From contig CM036160.1 of the NCBI GenBank assembly GCA_020631735.1, positions 7,052,407 through 7,116,406 of the forward strand: a stretch of DNA of 64,000 nucleotides. The letters run 5' to 3'. Under the pieces are notes generated by a model that was not told the origin of the DNA, searched no databases, and was given only the letters and a program-made list of their open reading frames with translations. Below are positions 36,618 through 48,589 of the stretch, piece after piece. Within the stretch, counting starts at the first letter, position 1; the number at the start of each line of letters is the position of its first letter. Source of the DNA: Saccharum officinarum (taxonomy: Eukaryota > Streptophyta > Magnoliopsida > Poales > Poaceae). The position numbers and the translations under genes were made by a program.

Positions 36618-39125
36618 TTAGGTGTACTAATATGTGGTTATGTGAGATACACAGGAAATTAGTCCACATGTGATGGTGTCATGAAGGAGCTCATTGCATA
36701 TGAGACATGACATGGAGTCATGTGACCAAGGTGGAGAAGATCAAGATGATGCTTGGCTCGACGGACCGGTTGCAAGTGTGAAGGGCAAGTTAGAGGCTAT
36801 GAAGTGAGGGACCGCGTGTGACGGTGAAGCTTGAGCATGACTCGGCGCCGATGGACCGACGCAACGGTGAAGAGCAAGTGAGGTCAAGATCGATGAACCA
36901 ATATGGTTACGTGATGATATGAAGTGGATCATATCATTTGGTGATTGGTCGGTGCATGTGTTGCATCAACATCAATGGAGATGGAATGGAATGCGCAAGG
37001 CAAAGGTATAACCTAGGGCATTTCCATTTCACCGGTCATAGGTGTGTAGAGAAGTTTATGACCGGGTTTAGGATAGATGGCCGTACTATCAAGAGGGGCA
37101 AACTTGTTTGCATATCGGTCATCTAGTGCCACTCGTGTGATCTAACCATGCATCGTTGCTAGGATCGAGTGGCGTGGCAAGTTGAGTGGTTAACTCCTTC
37201 GATAAAATGATTATGAAAATGCTAACACACGTGCACAAGGTGGTGATCACTTGTTGGTGTTGGCACATTTACGAAGGCGATGAAGTTTGAGCGGTAGAGA
37301 GGGTTTGGGGTCCTCTCTCCCTCCCGCCGAGCTTGCGAGCGCGGGATTCAGGCGTTTTCGAGGAGTTGAAAAGCCTATTTTCCACTACGCCGGAAGTCGA
37401 AAAAGAAACGGAGGCGAACGGAGGTCACAGAGGTGACCGGACGCTGCACCGGACGCGGTCATAGTATGACCGGACGCGTCCGGTCAGTACAGCGCAGGAG
37501 TCAGGCGCGCGGGCTAGGGTTTGCAACCGGCGCGTCCGGTCACTCGCGGGACCGGCGCGTCCGGTCAGGCGCCCTGAGGGAACTGCAGTTCGCAAGGTCG
37601 ATCGGACGCGATGAGCGTCCGGTCACACACGATCGGACGCGTCCGGTCGTCGAGGGAGCTTACTGGACTCCGACCGGACGCTGGCACTGTCGCGTCCGGT
37701 CATTGCGAGGAGCGCGTCCGGTCGTTGTTTCGCGGGCGCGGGTGCTGTGCGGATCGGCGCGTCCGGTCGTTGCGAGGAGCGCGTCCGGTCGTTGCTTCGC
37801 GCGCGCGGTGCTGTGCGACCGGCGCGTCCGGTCGGTTGAGCAGCGCGTCCGGTCATAGCGTTTGACCGTTGGCGCGCAGTGACCGTTGGAGGATCTAACG
37901 GTCGCATTTGAAATTTGAGGGACACGTGGACGTCGCAGGGCGACCGGACGCGGTTGAGCGCGTCCGGTCAGTTTCGACCGGCGCGTCCGGTCGTCCTGAA
38001 ATCTGCCCAGTGAAGGGGTAACAGCTCTATTTGACCGTGGGGTTATAAATAGATGCCTTGGCCGGCCATGGCCGGTAGCTGAGCACACTATAGTCTTTGT
38101 GACTTGTGTGGTAGTGCTTGGGAGCCCTCTAACTCACTCATGCTTGATAGTGTTCATCGGATCGAGTGAGAGAGCGATTCTAGTGCGTTGCTTTGAGAGA
38201 TTGCATCGTGTGGCACTAGGTGATCGTGTTGCAAGCCGGTGGTGCTTGTTACTCTTGGAGGTTGCCACCTCCTAGACGGCTTGGTGGCTTGTGGCTCCGT
38301 CGAAGCTCGCAAGAAGATTGTGCGAGGCTCCGGAGAAGCTTTGTGAGGGGATTGTGCTCACCCCGCGGGGATCGCGAAGAGCAACTCTAGTTGAGCGTGC
38401 CATTGAGCTACCACACTTTATGGTGGGTTCTTGCGGTGCCTTTTGAGAGGCTCGGTGTGTGACCGATTAGCCGCCGAACCACGAAGTGTTGGTCGACACA
38501 ACGGGGACGTAGCTTGGTGGCAACCAAGTGAACCTCGGGAGAAAATCACCGTGTCAACTTTGTCTACTCTTCTCGGTGGTTTGCTTTCGTGCAACACAAG
38601 CTTGTATTTACTTTCATATATACTTGTGCTTGTGTAGTTGCTCTTGTTCTAGTTGTGCTTGTGTAGCTAGCTAGATATCTTCTTGCATGAGTAGCTAGAA
38701 GTATCCCCTTTGCGTGGCTAATTTGGTTTGTGTAACCTTGTTAGTCACATTGCTTAGTTTGTGTAGCTAAGTGTTTTGCGCTCTCCAATTTGGCATTAGT
38801 TGCCTTGTTTTTAAGCATTGCTAGTGAGCTTAGGCTTTGTGCGCTTTGCTTACTAGAATTGTGTAGGAGCTCCCTCTTGCTTGCAAAGTACTAGTGCATA
38901 GGTTTGTGTGACCTTGCTCTAGAATTAAATAGGAGAGCTCTTGCTAAGGAAAGCACCTTAGTTGCTTAATTAAAATCTTTGTGAGGTGCTTGTGAACTTA
39001 GTTAGAGGGGTGAAGTCTTGGCTAGACCGATAAGTTTAATTCCGCATTTGTTTTGGTCAGCCAACACGCTTAAGTTTTAGAAAGGACTATTCACCCCCCC
39101 TCTAGTCCGCCATCTCGACCTTTCA
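36579..39125 (+). repeat. 3' LTR of the gag-only element
   Basis: 2547 bp, TGAAAGG … CCTTTCA, followed by the CTTAT target duplication. Its GCGTCCGGTC array is at 37433-37995 and its TATA box at 38044-38051. Confidence 0.95.
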
Positions 39126-39130
39126 CTTAT

Positions 39131-39880
39131 TTCTCGTGCTACCATGCTCCCCTGATCATGTTATCCTCTAAGAACACAGCGTGTCTTGTTTCTACAATTT
39201 TCATATGTCTGTCAGGACAATAAAACCGATATCCTTTTGATCTTTCTGGATAGCCAATGAAATGGCAGCTGACTGTCTTAGAGTCTAACTTTTCTATGTT
39301 TGGGTTAAACACTTTTGCCTCAGCTGGACAGCCCCACACACGCAAATGGTTAAGTGAGGGTTCCCTTCCTGTCCATAATTCATACGGTGTTTTAGGCACC
39401 GATTTGCTTGGTACTCAATTAAGTATGTGAATGGCGGTTTTCAGTGCCTCCATCCATAAACTAATCGGTAATGTGGAGTAACTTATCATGCTTCTTACCA
39501 TATCCATTAAGGTACGGTTACGTCTTTCAGCCACTCTATTCTGCTGAGGCTCCCCCGGTGTGGAGTACTGAGCGACTATGCCATTTTCCTGTAGAAACTT
39601 TGCAAACGGTCCAGGAATTTGGCCATATGGGGTATGTCGCCCATAGTACTCTCCACCTCGGTCTGATCGTACTATCTTTATTTTCTTATCATGCTGATTT
39701 CCAACCTCAGCTTTAAATATTTTGAATTTATCCAATGTTTCCGATGTTTCTTTAATTGGATAAATATAGCCATAACAAGAGTAGTCGTCTGTGAATGTTA
39801 TAAACGAATCATAACCATCCACGCTTTTCATAGGAAATGGACCACATATATCAGTGTGGATTATTTCTAAAGTTCCTGTG
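39131..39880 (-). pseudogene. Host Ty1-copia pol, integrase part
   Basis: The minus strand reads a copia integrase core: FITFTDDYSCYGYIYPIKE, KIVRSDRGGEYYGRHTP and NRVAERRNRTLMDMVRSM, giving the D, D, E residues. After a stop it continues with PKTPYELWTGREPSLNHLRV and FIGYPERSKGYRFYCPD. It is collinear with the RT part at 26641-28757 once the gag-only element is removed. Its upstream part (gag, protease, 5' LTR) is cut off by the Sirevirus-like insertion at 39881 and must lie beyond the sequence gap. Confidence 0.92.
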
Positions 39881-42800
39881 TGAAAGGATCAAGATGCCCA
39901 AGAGGGAGGGTGAATTGGGCTTTTCTAAAAATTAATTGGAAGAATTAAATCCTACAAGCCAAACTTCACCCCTAGTGCCTACTTATGTTCCTTGTGTTTC
40001 TACCAAAAAAGTTATGCACCCTAAGTTCCAATCCTAGACTAGCAAGGCAATTCTAGGAAAATAATCAAGCAATGAAAGTAATGCAAGAAAGTAAATGCTT
40101 GAAAGTAAGGGATAGGAACATGACAATGTTTTTGCCGAGGTATCAGAGAGTCGCCACTCCCCACTAGTCCTCGTTGGAGCACCCGCGCAAGGGTGTAGCT
40201 CCCCCTTGATCCGCGCAAGGATCAAGTGCTCTCTACGGGTTGATTCTTTGACACTCCGTCGCGGCGAATCACCCAAAACCGCTCACAACTTGAGTTGAGT
40301 CACCCACAATCTCGTCGGATGATCACCTGAAAGGTCCTTGTTTGGTTTTGGTAATTGAGTGACAACTTAGGTGGACTAATATGTGGTTATGTGAGATACA
40401 CAGGAGATTAGTCCACAGGTGATGGTGTCATGAAGGAGCTCATTGCATATGAGACATGACATGGAGTCATGTGACCAAGGTGGAGAAGATCAAGATGAGG
40501 CTTGGCTTGATGGACCGGTTGCTAGGGTGAAGGGCAAGTTGTGTGATGGCTTGGCGCCGAAGGACCGAGGCAACGGTGAAGATCAAGTGAGGTCAAGATC
40601 GATGAACCAATACGGTCACGTGATGATATGAAGTGGATCATATCATTTGTGATATGGTTGGTGCATATGTTGCATCAACGACGGAGGAGATGGAGTGGAA
40701 TGCGCAAGGCAAAGGTATAACCTAGGGCATTTCCATTTCACCGGTCATAGGTGTGTAGAGAAGTTTATGACCGGGTTTAGGATAGATGGCCGTACTATCA
40801 AGAGGGGCAAACTTGTTTGCATATCGGTCATCTAGTGCCACTCGTGTGATCTAACTATGCATCGTTGCTAGGATTGAGTGGCGTGGCAAGTTGAGTGGTT
40901 AACTCCTTCGGTAAAATGATTATGAAAATGCTAACACACGTGCACAAGGTGGTGATCACTTGTTGGTGTTGGCACATTTACGAAGGCGATGAAGTTTGAG
41001 CGGTAGAGAGGGTTTGGGTTCCTCTCTCCCTCCCGCCGAGCTTGCGAGCGCGGGATTCAGGCGTTTTCGAGGAGTTGAAAAGCCTATTTTCCACTACGCC
41101 GGAAGTCGGAAAAGAAACGGAGGCGAACGGGGTCACTGAGGTGACCGGACGCTGCACCGGACGCGGTCACTCGCGGGACCGGCGCGTCCGGTCATGCACC
41201 CAGAGAGATCTGCAGAACGCAAGGATGATCGGACGCGCGGAGCGTCCGGTCACACATGATCGGACGCGTCCGGTCGTTCAGGGAGCTTACTGGACTCTAA
41301 CCGGACGCTGGCACTGTCGCGTCTGGTCATGTTTCTTCAGCGCGTCCGGTCATTGTTTCGTTGAGCGCTGCTCAGGCGACCAGCGCGTCCGGTCATTCTC
41401 GGGACCAGCGCGTCCGGTCGTCAGCAGTGCGTCCGGTCGTTGCCAGGGGCGCGTCCGGTCGTTGCTTCGCAGTTAGCCGTTGTTCGATCGGCGCGTCCGG
41501 TCAGTTGGACCAGCGCGTCCGGTCATCGGGACCGGCGTGTCCGGTCGTTTTGAGAAGCGCGTCCGGTCGTTGTTTTGACCGTTGGGGTCAGTGACCGTTG
41601 GAGGATCGGACGCGGCTGAGCGCGTCCGGTCAGTTACGACCGGCGCGTCCGGTCGTCCCGAATTCTGCCAGTGAAGGGGTAACGGCTCTATTTGACCGTG
41701 GGTTATAAATAGATGCCTTGGCCGGCCATGGCCGGTAGCTGAGCACACTATAGTCTTTGTGACTTGTGTGGTAGTGCTTGGGAGCCCTCTAACTCACTCA
41801 TGCTTGATAGTGTTCATCGGATCGAGTGAGAGAGCGATTCTAGTGCGTTGCTTTGAGAGATTGCATCGTGTGGCACTAGGTGATCGTGTTGCAAGCCGGT
41901 GGTGCTTGTTACTCTTGGAGGTTGCCACCTCCTAGACGGCTTGGTGGCTTGTGGCTCCGTCGAAGCTCGCAAGAAGATTGTGCGAGGCTCCGGAGAAGCT
42001 TTGTGAGGGGGATTGTGCTCACCCCGCGGGGATCGCGAAGAGCAACTTTAGTTGAGCGTGTCATTGAGCTACCACACTTTATGGTGGGTTCTTGCGGTGC
42101 CTTTTGAGAGGCTCGGTGTGTGACCGATTAGCCGCCGAACCACGAAGTGTTGGTCGACACAACGGGGACGTAGCTTGGTGGCAACCAAGTGAACCTCGGG
42201 AGAAAATCACCGTGTCAACATTGTCTACTCTTCTCGGTGGTTTGCTTTCGTACAACACAAGCTTGTATTTACTTTCATATATACTTGTGCTTGTGTAGTT
42301 GCTCTTGTTCTAGTTGTGCTTGTGTAGCTTGCTAGTTGTCTTCTTGCTTGTGTAGCTAGAAGCTCCCCTTTGCGTGGCTAATTCGGTTTGTGTAACCTTG
42401 TTAGTCACATTGCTTAGTTTGTGTAGCTAAGTGTTTGCGCTCTCTAATTTGGCTTTAGTTGCCTTGTTATTGAGCATTGCTAGTGAGCTTAGGAGCTTTG
42501 TGCTTTTGCTTCACTAGTTGTGTAGGAGCTCCCTCTTGCTTGCAAAGTACTAGTGCATAGGTTTGTGTGACCTTGCTCTAGAATCAAATAGGAGAGCTCT
42601 TGCTAAGGAAAGCACCTTAGTTGCTTAATTAGGATCTTTGCAAGGTGCTAGAGAACTTAGATAGAGGGGTGTAGTCTTGGCTAGACCGATAAGTTTAATT
42701 CCGCATTTATTTTGGTTAGCCTACGCGTTTAAGTTTTAGAAAGGACTATTCACCCCCCCTCTAGTCCGCCATCTCGACCCTTCATCACCAAACTCCCAAT

Positions 42801-43987
42801 CACCACCAAACCGTCTAGGTGATGGCGATCACCAAGAGTAACAAGCTAGAGCTCTCACTTGACCACAACAAGTCTAATGAGAAGATGGATGCACACTTGC
42901 TAGACTCTTGTCACTAGAGAGGATTCTCAAACTTTGATTCGCAAATCTCAATCCTCACTATGGCTCTTGCACTCCCTTGCACTTCAAAGGTGTTTCTCAG
43001 CTAAACAAATGAGCAAGAGACCTCTAAAAGAGGTGGAGGGGTTGTATTTATAGACCCCTCAGACAAATCCAACCGTTACCTTTCGAAACAGCCAGACGCG
43101 CACTGACCGGACACGCGTGTTGATATGACCGGACGCGCCGGTCGGTTGTAACGGTCGAAAACGGAAACTTGTACTGAGAGACCGGACGCGCCGATCTGTG
43201 CTGACCAGACGCGCCGGTCTGAGATGACCGGACGCGCCGATCAGGGATGATCGGACGCGTCCGATCATGCAAGAGCTCTCTAGAAATTTGACCTGACGCA
43301 ACACCGCGTCCGATCATAGGTGACCGGACGCGTCAGGTCTCTGCTAGACCTTACTGGAACATGACCGGACGCGCCGGTCTTTTTCACATTCACGTCCGAT
43401 CTCTGCTGTTTACCCTCTGAAACACGTGTCAGCCTGACCACCGCGTCCGGTCCTCTCAAGGACCGCGTCCGGTCAGTCAGCCGAAAATGCAGTTAAGATT
43501 TTGTACTGACCGGACGCGTCCGATCATGACCAGGACCGCGTACGGTCAAAGGTAAACGGCTCAAACGTCTTCTAAACGCAATGCAACTTGAACCAAGTTG
43601 CTTCTAACTGTACTCTGAGCTTTTCTCGAGCTACCTAGTGCTAAGTTTGACAAGTGTGCACCACACCTAAACATAAGACTCACCTAGGTCAAGCTACTCG
43701 CTCATGCCCCTCTTCATAGTACGGTCAAAGGAAGAAACAAAGATCCTAAAGACTATTCCAGATGTATCTCAACACCTTGACATCCGGAACTAACCGTCCT
43801 TAATCTTATCGTTGATCCTTTGAAAACCGAAACGATTTCCATCAAGGGACATGACTGCCATATTGCCCAAAGCAGTTATCATCTCCATGACCTAACTTAC
43901 CAATGTTTCTGCAAAACACACGTTAGTCATGGTAATTATGTGTTGTCATTAATTGCCGAAACCAACACCGGGGCCTAGATGCTTTCA
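39881..43987 (-). repeat. 3' LTR of the Sirevirus-like element, interrupted
   Basis: The LTR is about 1645 bp once the nested solo LTR and its duplication are removed. On the minus strand it begins TGAAAGCATC (43987) and ends GATCCTTTCA (39881). A TATA box (plus TATTTATA, 43045-43052) lies downstream, in minus orientation, of GACCGGACGCG-type palindromes at about 43095-43560. This is the same promoter layout as in the gag-only element. Confidence 0.75.
40328..42784 (+). mobile_element. Solo LTR of the gag-only family
   Basis: 2457 bp, TGAAAGGTCC … GACCCTTCA, closely matching the LTRs at 28758 and 36579 but with small deletions and more point differences. It is flanked by the 5-bp duplication TCACC (40323-40327 and 42785-42789). 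No primer site, gag or second LTR follows, so it is a solo LTR left by recombination between the two LTRs. Confidence 0.93.
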
Positions 43988-44017
43988 ATCTCCCCCTTTT
44001 TGGTGATTGATGACAAC
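43942..44017 (-). promoter_or_regulatory. Polypurine tract hairpin of the Sirevirus-like element
   Basis: Arms at 43942-43957 (GTTGTCATTAATTGCC) and 44002-44017 (GGTGATTGATGACAAC) pair imperfectly. The loop holds the tract (minus AAAAAGGGGGAGAT) and the LTR start. The tract is identical to that of the gag-only element. Confidence 0.7.
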
Positions 44018-44446
44018 ACTTAGATTCAGAAGATATGAGTTGAGATTTTCGATCATGCTTGGTTCACATAAGCATAAAGCTGTAAGCACAAGGGGTTAGA
44101 CAATGCTTATGTGTTCCAAGCCAACTGAGTGTACTTATAAGATAAGACATGAAAAGTTAGTACACATAAAACATAGCTCATATGAAATCGGAGTAAGGCA
44201 CGGAAGCACAACCTTATGAGCTATAAACTAACAAGTGACATGATTTAAAGCTGTGATTAGATAAACCATAAAAACTTTAAGGTATCTCATAAGATCACAT
44301 GTCACACGAATGCAATTACTGTAAAGGAAACATGATGCATGAGAGTAGCACACAAGAAAAGAACGAAAACCCTACCAGAAACTCCCCCTAAGCTCCCCCT
44401 GAATCTACTCTCTCCCCCTTTGGCATCAACCGCCAAAAAAACTAAT

Positions 44447-46903
44447 CTAAGGATCTGACGGGGGAACAGACGGAGTCGTGTCGGGTGCCGAGGAGCGCGG
44501 AGTAATCACAAACTGTGAGATGTCTCCCTCTGACTCTGAGCTATCTGGCTGACCCTCTGAAGAAGCACGCGGCTGTGAAGCGGTCTGGGTCTGATCAACA
44601 GGAACAGGTGCTGCCGAAGAAGCGACAAGTGGAGCAGTATCTGTGACCTGAGCCTGAAGTGAGCCAAAAGCTGGGGGATCTGTCGAGGCAACGGATGACG
44701 GAACAGTCTCTGTAGTGCCTGTCCCTATCACTGGAAGGAGAACTGCCTCTGAACCTGACAACCCTGAAGAAGTAGCAGATGTGGTGTGCGAGGGTGTCGG
44801 CTGACCAGTCAACTCGCTATATGTGGCACTCAGATCAATGAACGGTGTGCCGGTCAACATGTGAGGGCGAGGCTGGTCTGAAGGAGTAAACCCCGTCTGA
44901 ATGGGCGTGTAGCTCGGGGACTGGAATGACTGAGGAACCTGCAGCTGTGGAGATGTGAACTGAAAGGTCGGCTGATCCTGACTTGAAGGTCCACTGAAAG
45001 GTAAAGCTGAAGTCAGGATAGATGCAGGTGGAGGAGCCCCAACTGTGACAAGGTGACGCAGAAGCTCCAAGTACTGCTGCTGGCTAGCTGCACTCTATCG
45101 CTGCATCTCATACTGCTGACGCTGCATCTCGACCTGTTGGCGCTGTATCTCAAGCTGCTGTCTTTGGAACTCATCCTGTCGAGCCTGTATCTGTGCAAAC
45201 ACAGCAGCTGTGTCCTGAGCCTATCTCTGTAGCTGAAGCTCCTGTCGCTCCTGTGCTTGGGTCAGCCTCTCAAGTATAGCTACCATGGCTGGGTCTGAGC
45301 GGGAGGCTAAACCAGAGCCACCGGCCTCATGGTCGTGAGGCCGAGGAGACCAATACCTGGGGATGGGCTGATAGTCCTCGTCAGTGCTGTCAGAGGCCTC
45401 ATCCTCAGCTATATCAGCGGGCTAAGCACCTAGATCTGCAAGTTCTGCCTCTGCAAGACCCTGTATGGTCGCATCCTGCTCAGCCGCTGTCTCAGGCACC
45501 TCAGGTCTCTCTCTCTGTCCTGGTGCAGGGGCCTGCTCTCTAGTAACTAAAGCCCATAGCTGACGAATATCATACTCAGGAAAAACAGTAGTTGTTTCAG
45601 TTATCTCAGCACTTATTTCTGAAGGCAGCTCAAGTGCAGATCTGATGATGAAACAAATCCAATGAGCATAGGGCAGCTGACGGTGTCCCTTGAAGCCTTC
45701 TGCCAGGGTGTCCTCCATCTCACTGACCATAAGATTCCAAATGTCAAAAGGTGTCTGTGAAAGAAGGTGGTGAACAACCCAAAGCTGCATCCTAGTGAGT
45801 CCCTCTCTGTAACCAAGTCTGGGAAGAAGAGTGCGTCTGACAATAGCATCCAAGACTCGAGCAATCGGTGTCAGACTGGCAGGTGTGCGACGAGACCCTT
45901 CGCCAAAAGGTTCATGAAAATAGGGTCGGATCAGGTCAGTAGGTGGCACAGAACCGCCATGAGGGCGTCTAGGTGGAGCTGTCTGACCATAGCAGAGCTG
46001 GTGAATCTTCATGTCTGAAGCTGGGAGTCTGAGAATCTCCCGTACTCTAGAGCTGTACAGTCTGCGGTCGCGGCCTCTGAATGCAAAGTGTATGAACTCA
46101 TGGGCTGGATCAATCCATAATGAAGCATAAAACTCCCTAACCCAAGTGCCGCAATATGCACCTGTCCGTCCAAGAAAATCTAACAGGCCTGGTAGATAGG
46201 ACAGATGCGGACGTAGCTGCTCACCCACAACCTCAATAAGTGACTCAATGCGACAGACCCTCTATGGTCGAAAAGCAATGCCACTGTCAACAAGAGCTCT
46301 GTAAAAATCCTCCTGGAGAGGAGTATAGAATCCCTCTAAAGCTCTGGAGTCTCTCTGAGGTGGGAACCACCGGCTGACCTCAACAAATCTCAAACTTTGC
46401 ACCTGACGTGCAGTAGCACCTCTCAAGTCAAAGTGCTCAACTGGGGGTGTACCTCTAACTCTCGGAGGTGGACGTCCTCCACGACGCTGGCCCTCTGGCC
46501 TGGGAGTCACCTGAGTCCGTGTGCGTGTGGAGCGGCGATGTGATGGAGTCTGAGCTGCCTGTTCCGCTGTCCCCTCTGAAGGTGCTGCAGGTGGATCCAC
46601 TGACATAGTATCTGCATCCATTGGCACTTCTGTGGTCTCAGTGGTCTCAGTGGTCTCTGTACCAAGTTGTCGTCCTTCAAGATGAAAATGACTGTCTCCC
46701 ATGTGTATACCACTGCTCCTGCCACCCCTCTCTACTGCATCTGCTGCATCTGCCACTGCCTGAGCTATCTCTGCATCAGTGAGAGTCTTCTTCTTCTTTC
46801 TGGCCATGATCTTTATGCGCTTTCCACGCGCAACCTCAGACAGACGAGGAGGACTGTCGTCCCCATCACTAGGAGCACCACCGGCATTCTTGCAACGAAC
46901 CAT
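44447..46903 (-). pseudogene. Envelope-position ORF of the Sirevirus-like element, broken by TAG codons
   Basis: A single minus-strand frame of 819 codons from ATG 46903, with no frameshift. It is interrupted by in-frame TAG codons at 46262-46264, 45422-45424, 45221-45223 and 45095-45097, and ends at TAG 44447-44449. The N-terminus is basic (RKKKKTLTDAEIAQAV). A proline/arginine-rich linker and a globular middle part follow (VGEQLRPHLSYLPGLLDFLG, then YCGTWVREFYASLWIDPAHE). A Gln-rich coiled stretch (45250-45070) and a Ser/Pro/Thr-rich tail end it. The middle resembles the 'putative plant transposon protein' found after pol in grass elements. No clear transmembrane segment is seen, so true envelope function is not supported. 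Confidence 0.7.
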
Positions 46904-48160
46904 GCTGTCACACTATCGGAAAAACTCTGAAAGATGATGTGCTGACACTCAAGAGGCTTGTCCTCAATCCGTATCCGCAGGCTTGGCCTCGGATTCAACC
47001 AGCAGAATAGCAGACACCCCGACACACCGACAAACTCGCTGAAAAAACGGAATAGATGGATCTACTATAAGCAATATATATGATCTAAAGGTACGAAACC
47101 CTAGAGATAGCGAGCATATGAGGTAAGATATGAGATGACCACGATAGCTACCTCGACGAGCGATGATCCGACGACCGAAAGACGATCTCGACGTATTAGG
47201 GTTACCCGAAGACGGCGACCGAAACCCTGGAATACAATCGACGATCGAACGACAATTGAATTAGAAATTACCAGAAAATCAACGGTAAACCCTAATCCAA
47301 GGAGAAGATGTCACCTTGCGGAGACAGAGACGATGGCGAGGATTCGAAGATGAAAACCTAGCAACCTAGGGTTAGGGTTTGGGGTCTTGGCAAGGGCTTT
47401 GAAGATCATGCATGGCAAAAGGATCCCGACGAGAGGCTAGGGCGCAGGGGAGGTCACCGGCGGTGAATCAACGGCGGCGCGGCTGTGGTGGCGGTGGCGC
47501 GTGCGCAGGGTGCAGCTGCGGCGGAGGTGAGGGCGCGGCAGCGGCGAAGGCAAGGGCGCAGCGGCGCAGAGGCGAGGCACGGCGGCGCGAAGGCAAGGAC
47601 GCGGTGGCGGCAGAGGCGAGGGCACGGCGGCGGCGAAGGCAAGGACGCGGTGGCGGCAGAGGCGAGGGCACGGCGACTGAGGCACGGGAGATTGGAAAAA
47701 GAAACTAGATCCAATCGTACGGTTGAAAGGGGGCGAGATCCGCTTTATGCGTGATGACCGGACGCGGTGGTCAAATGACCGGACGCGGTGGAGGCAGCGT
47801 CCGTTCACATTCCAGTAAGCTCCTGGAATGACCGGACGCGTCCGATTATCCACGATCGGACGCTGACAGCGTCCGGTTAAGATTTGCCAAGAAAACTGAG
47901 ACGGATGACCGGACGCGGTGGTGGTTACCGGGACCGAACGCGGTGGTCAACAGGGACGCGTCCGGTGCAGCGTCCGATCACTAGATCAGGAGACGGTCTC
48001 CAGGATGACCGGACGCGCTGGTGGTCGCCGGGACCGGACGCGGTGGTGAAGCAACACTGCATCCGGTGCAGCGTCCGGTCCAGCGTTCGGTCACTATTTT
48101 TCACCCTTTTTCATTTCGAACTTTGACGCGACTTCTCCCAATCAAGCTCCAATTCAAAGA
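46904..48160 (-). promoter_or_regulatory. Palindrome array and leader-like region upstream of the extra ORF
   Basis: Read on the minus strand, a second cluster of GCGTCCGGTC-type motifs (48090-47755) is followed by a weak TATA-like CATAAAG near 47745. Next comes a GC-rich repeat stretch (units like GGCGAAGGCAAGG, 47500-47690), then an AT-balanced leader up to ATG 46903. This copies the order of the LTR promoter and could be an internal promoter for the extra ORF. No coding frame with recognisable content is seen here. Confidence 0.45.
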
Positions 48161-48589
48161 GACACAAATAAACACCAATTGGAACAAGATATGAGTGACC
48201 TCCACTCAAACCCTCAAGTTTTCAAAATAGTTTGCCTTAGGGCTAATATTATTTTAGAAAAATAGGCAACAACACCCGAGGAGCAACGTATGGCCATGCA
48301 ATAGAGCTTTTGAACCCTTGGAGCGTTAAAATGCTCTCTCTACCCATGGACGAACACAGAGGTTGCTCAAAACTTAACCGAAAAGAAATGACAAAACAAC
48401 AACCATGCATATGCAATGCAAAACAAGTAAGTAAAGCTAGGTTGCTTGTCAAGTTTGATCCACGGTTAGGCTTCTTCACTCCTCCAAAGAGGGTTATCGT
48501 AACCATGTTAGTCAAGCCCTAGATGCATTGCGGGTAATTAAACATGACATATAATACAATGCAATGCAAGGGACAACACAAGCCATCTT

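Larger units (their letters stand above)
28758..39125 (+). mobile_element. Non-autonomous gag-only LTR retrotransposon (10.4 kb)
   Basis: The element is complete, inserted in the host copia pol with a 5-bp duplication CTTAT (28753-28757 and 39126-39130). Layout: 5' LTR 28758-31304, tRNA-Met-type primer site 31307-31318, gag 31356-33209, 3.3 kb non-coding, polypurine tract ending at 36578, 3' LTR 36579-39125. There is no protease, integrase, reverse transcriptase or RNase H. The two LTRs are equal in length (2547 bp) and nearly identical, so the insertion is recent. The enzymes must have come from another element; the Sirevirus-like copy at 39881 onward shares its terminal signals. Confidence 0.93.

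Noticed and set aside
44447..46903. A true viral envelope protein
   Set aside because: No signal peptide, transmembrane segment or cysteine pattern was visible; only its position after pol is envelope-like.
47412..47853. Ala/Arg-rich frames in the GGCGAAGGC repeat stretch
   Set aside because: Low-complexity repeat read in several frames on both strands; no domain.
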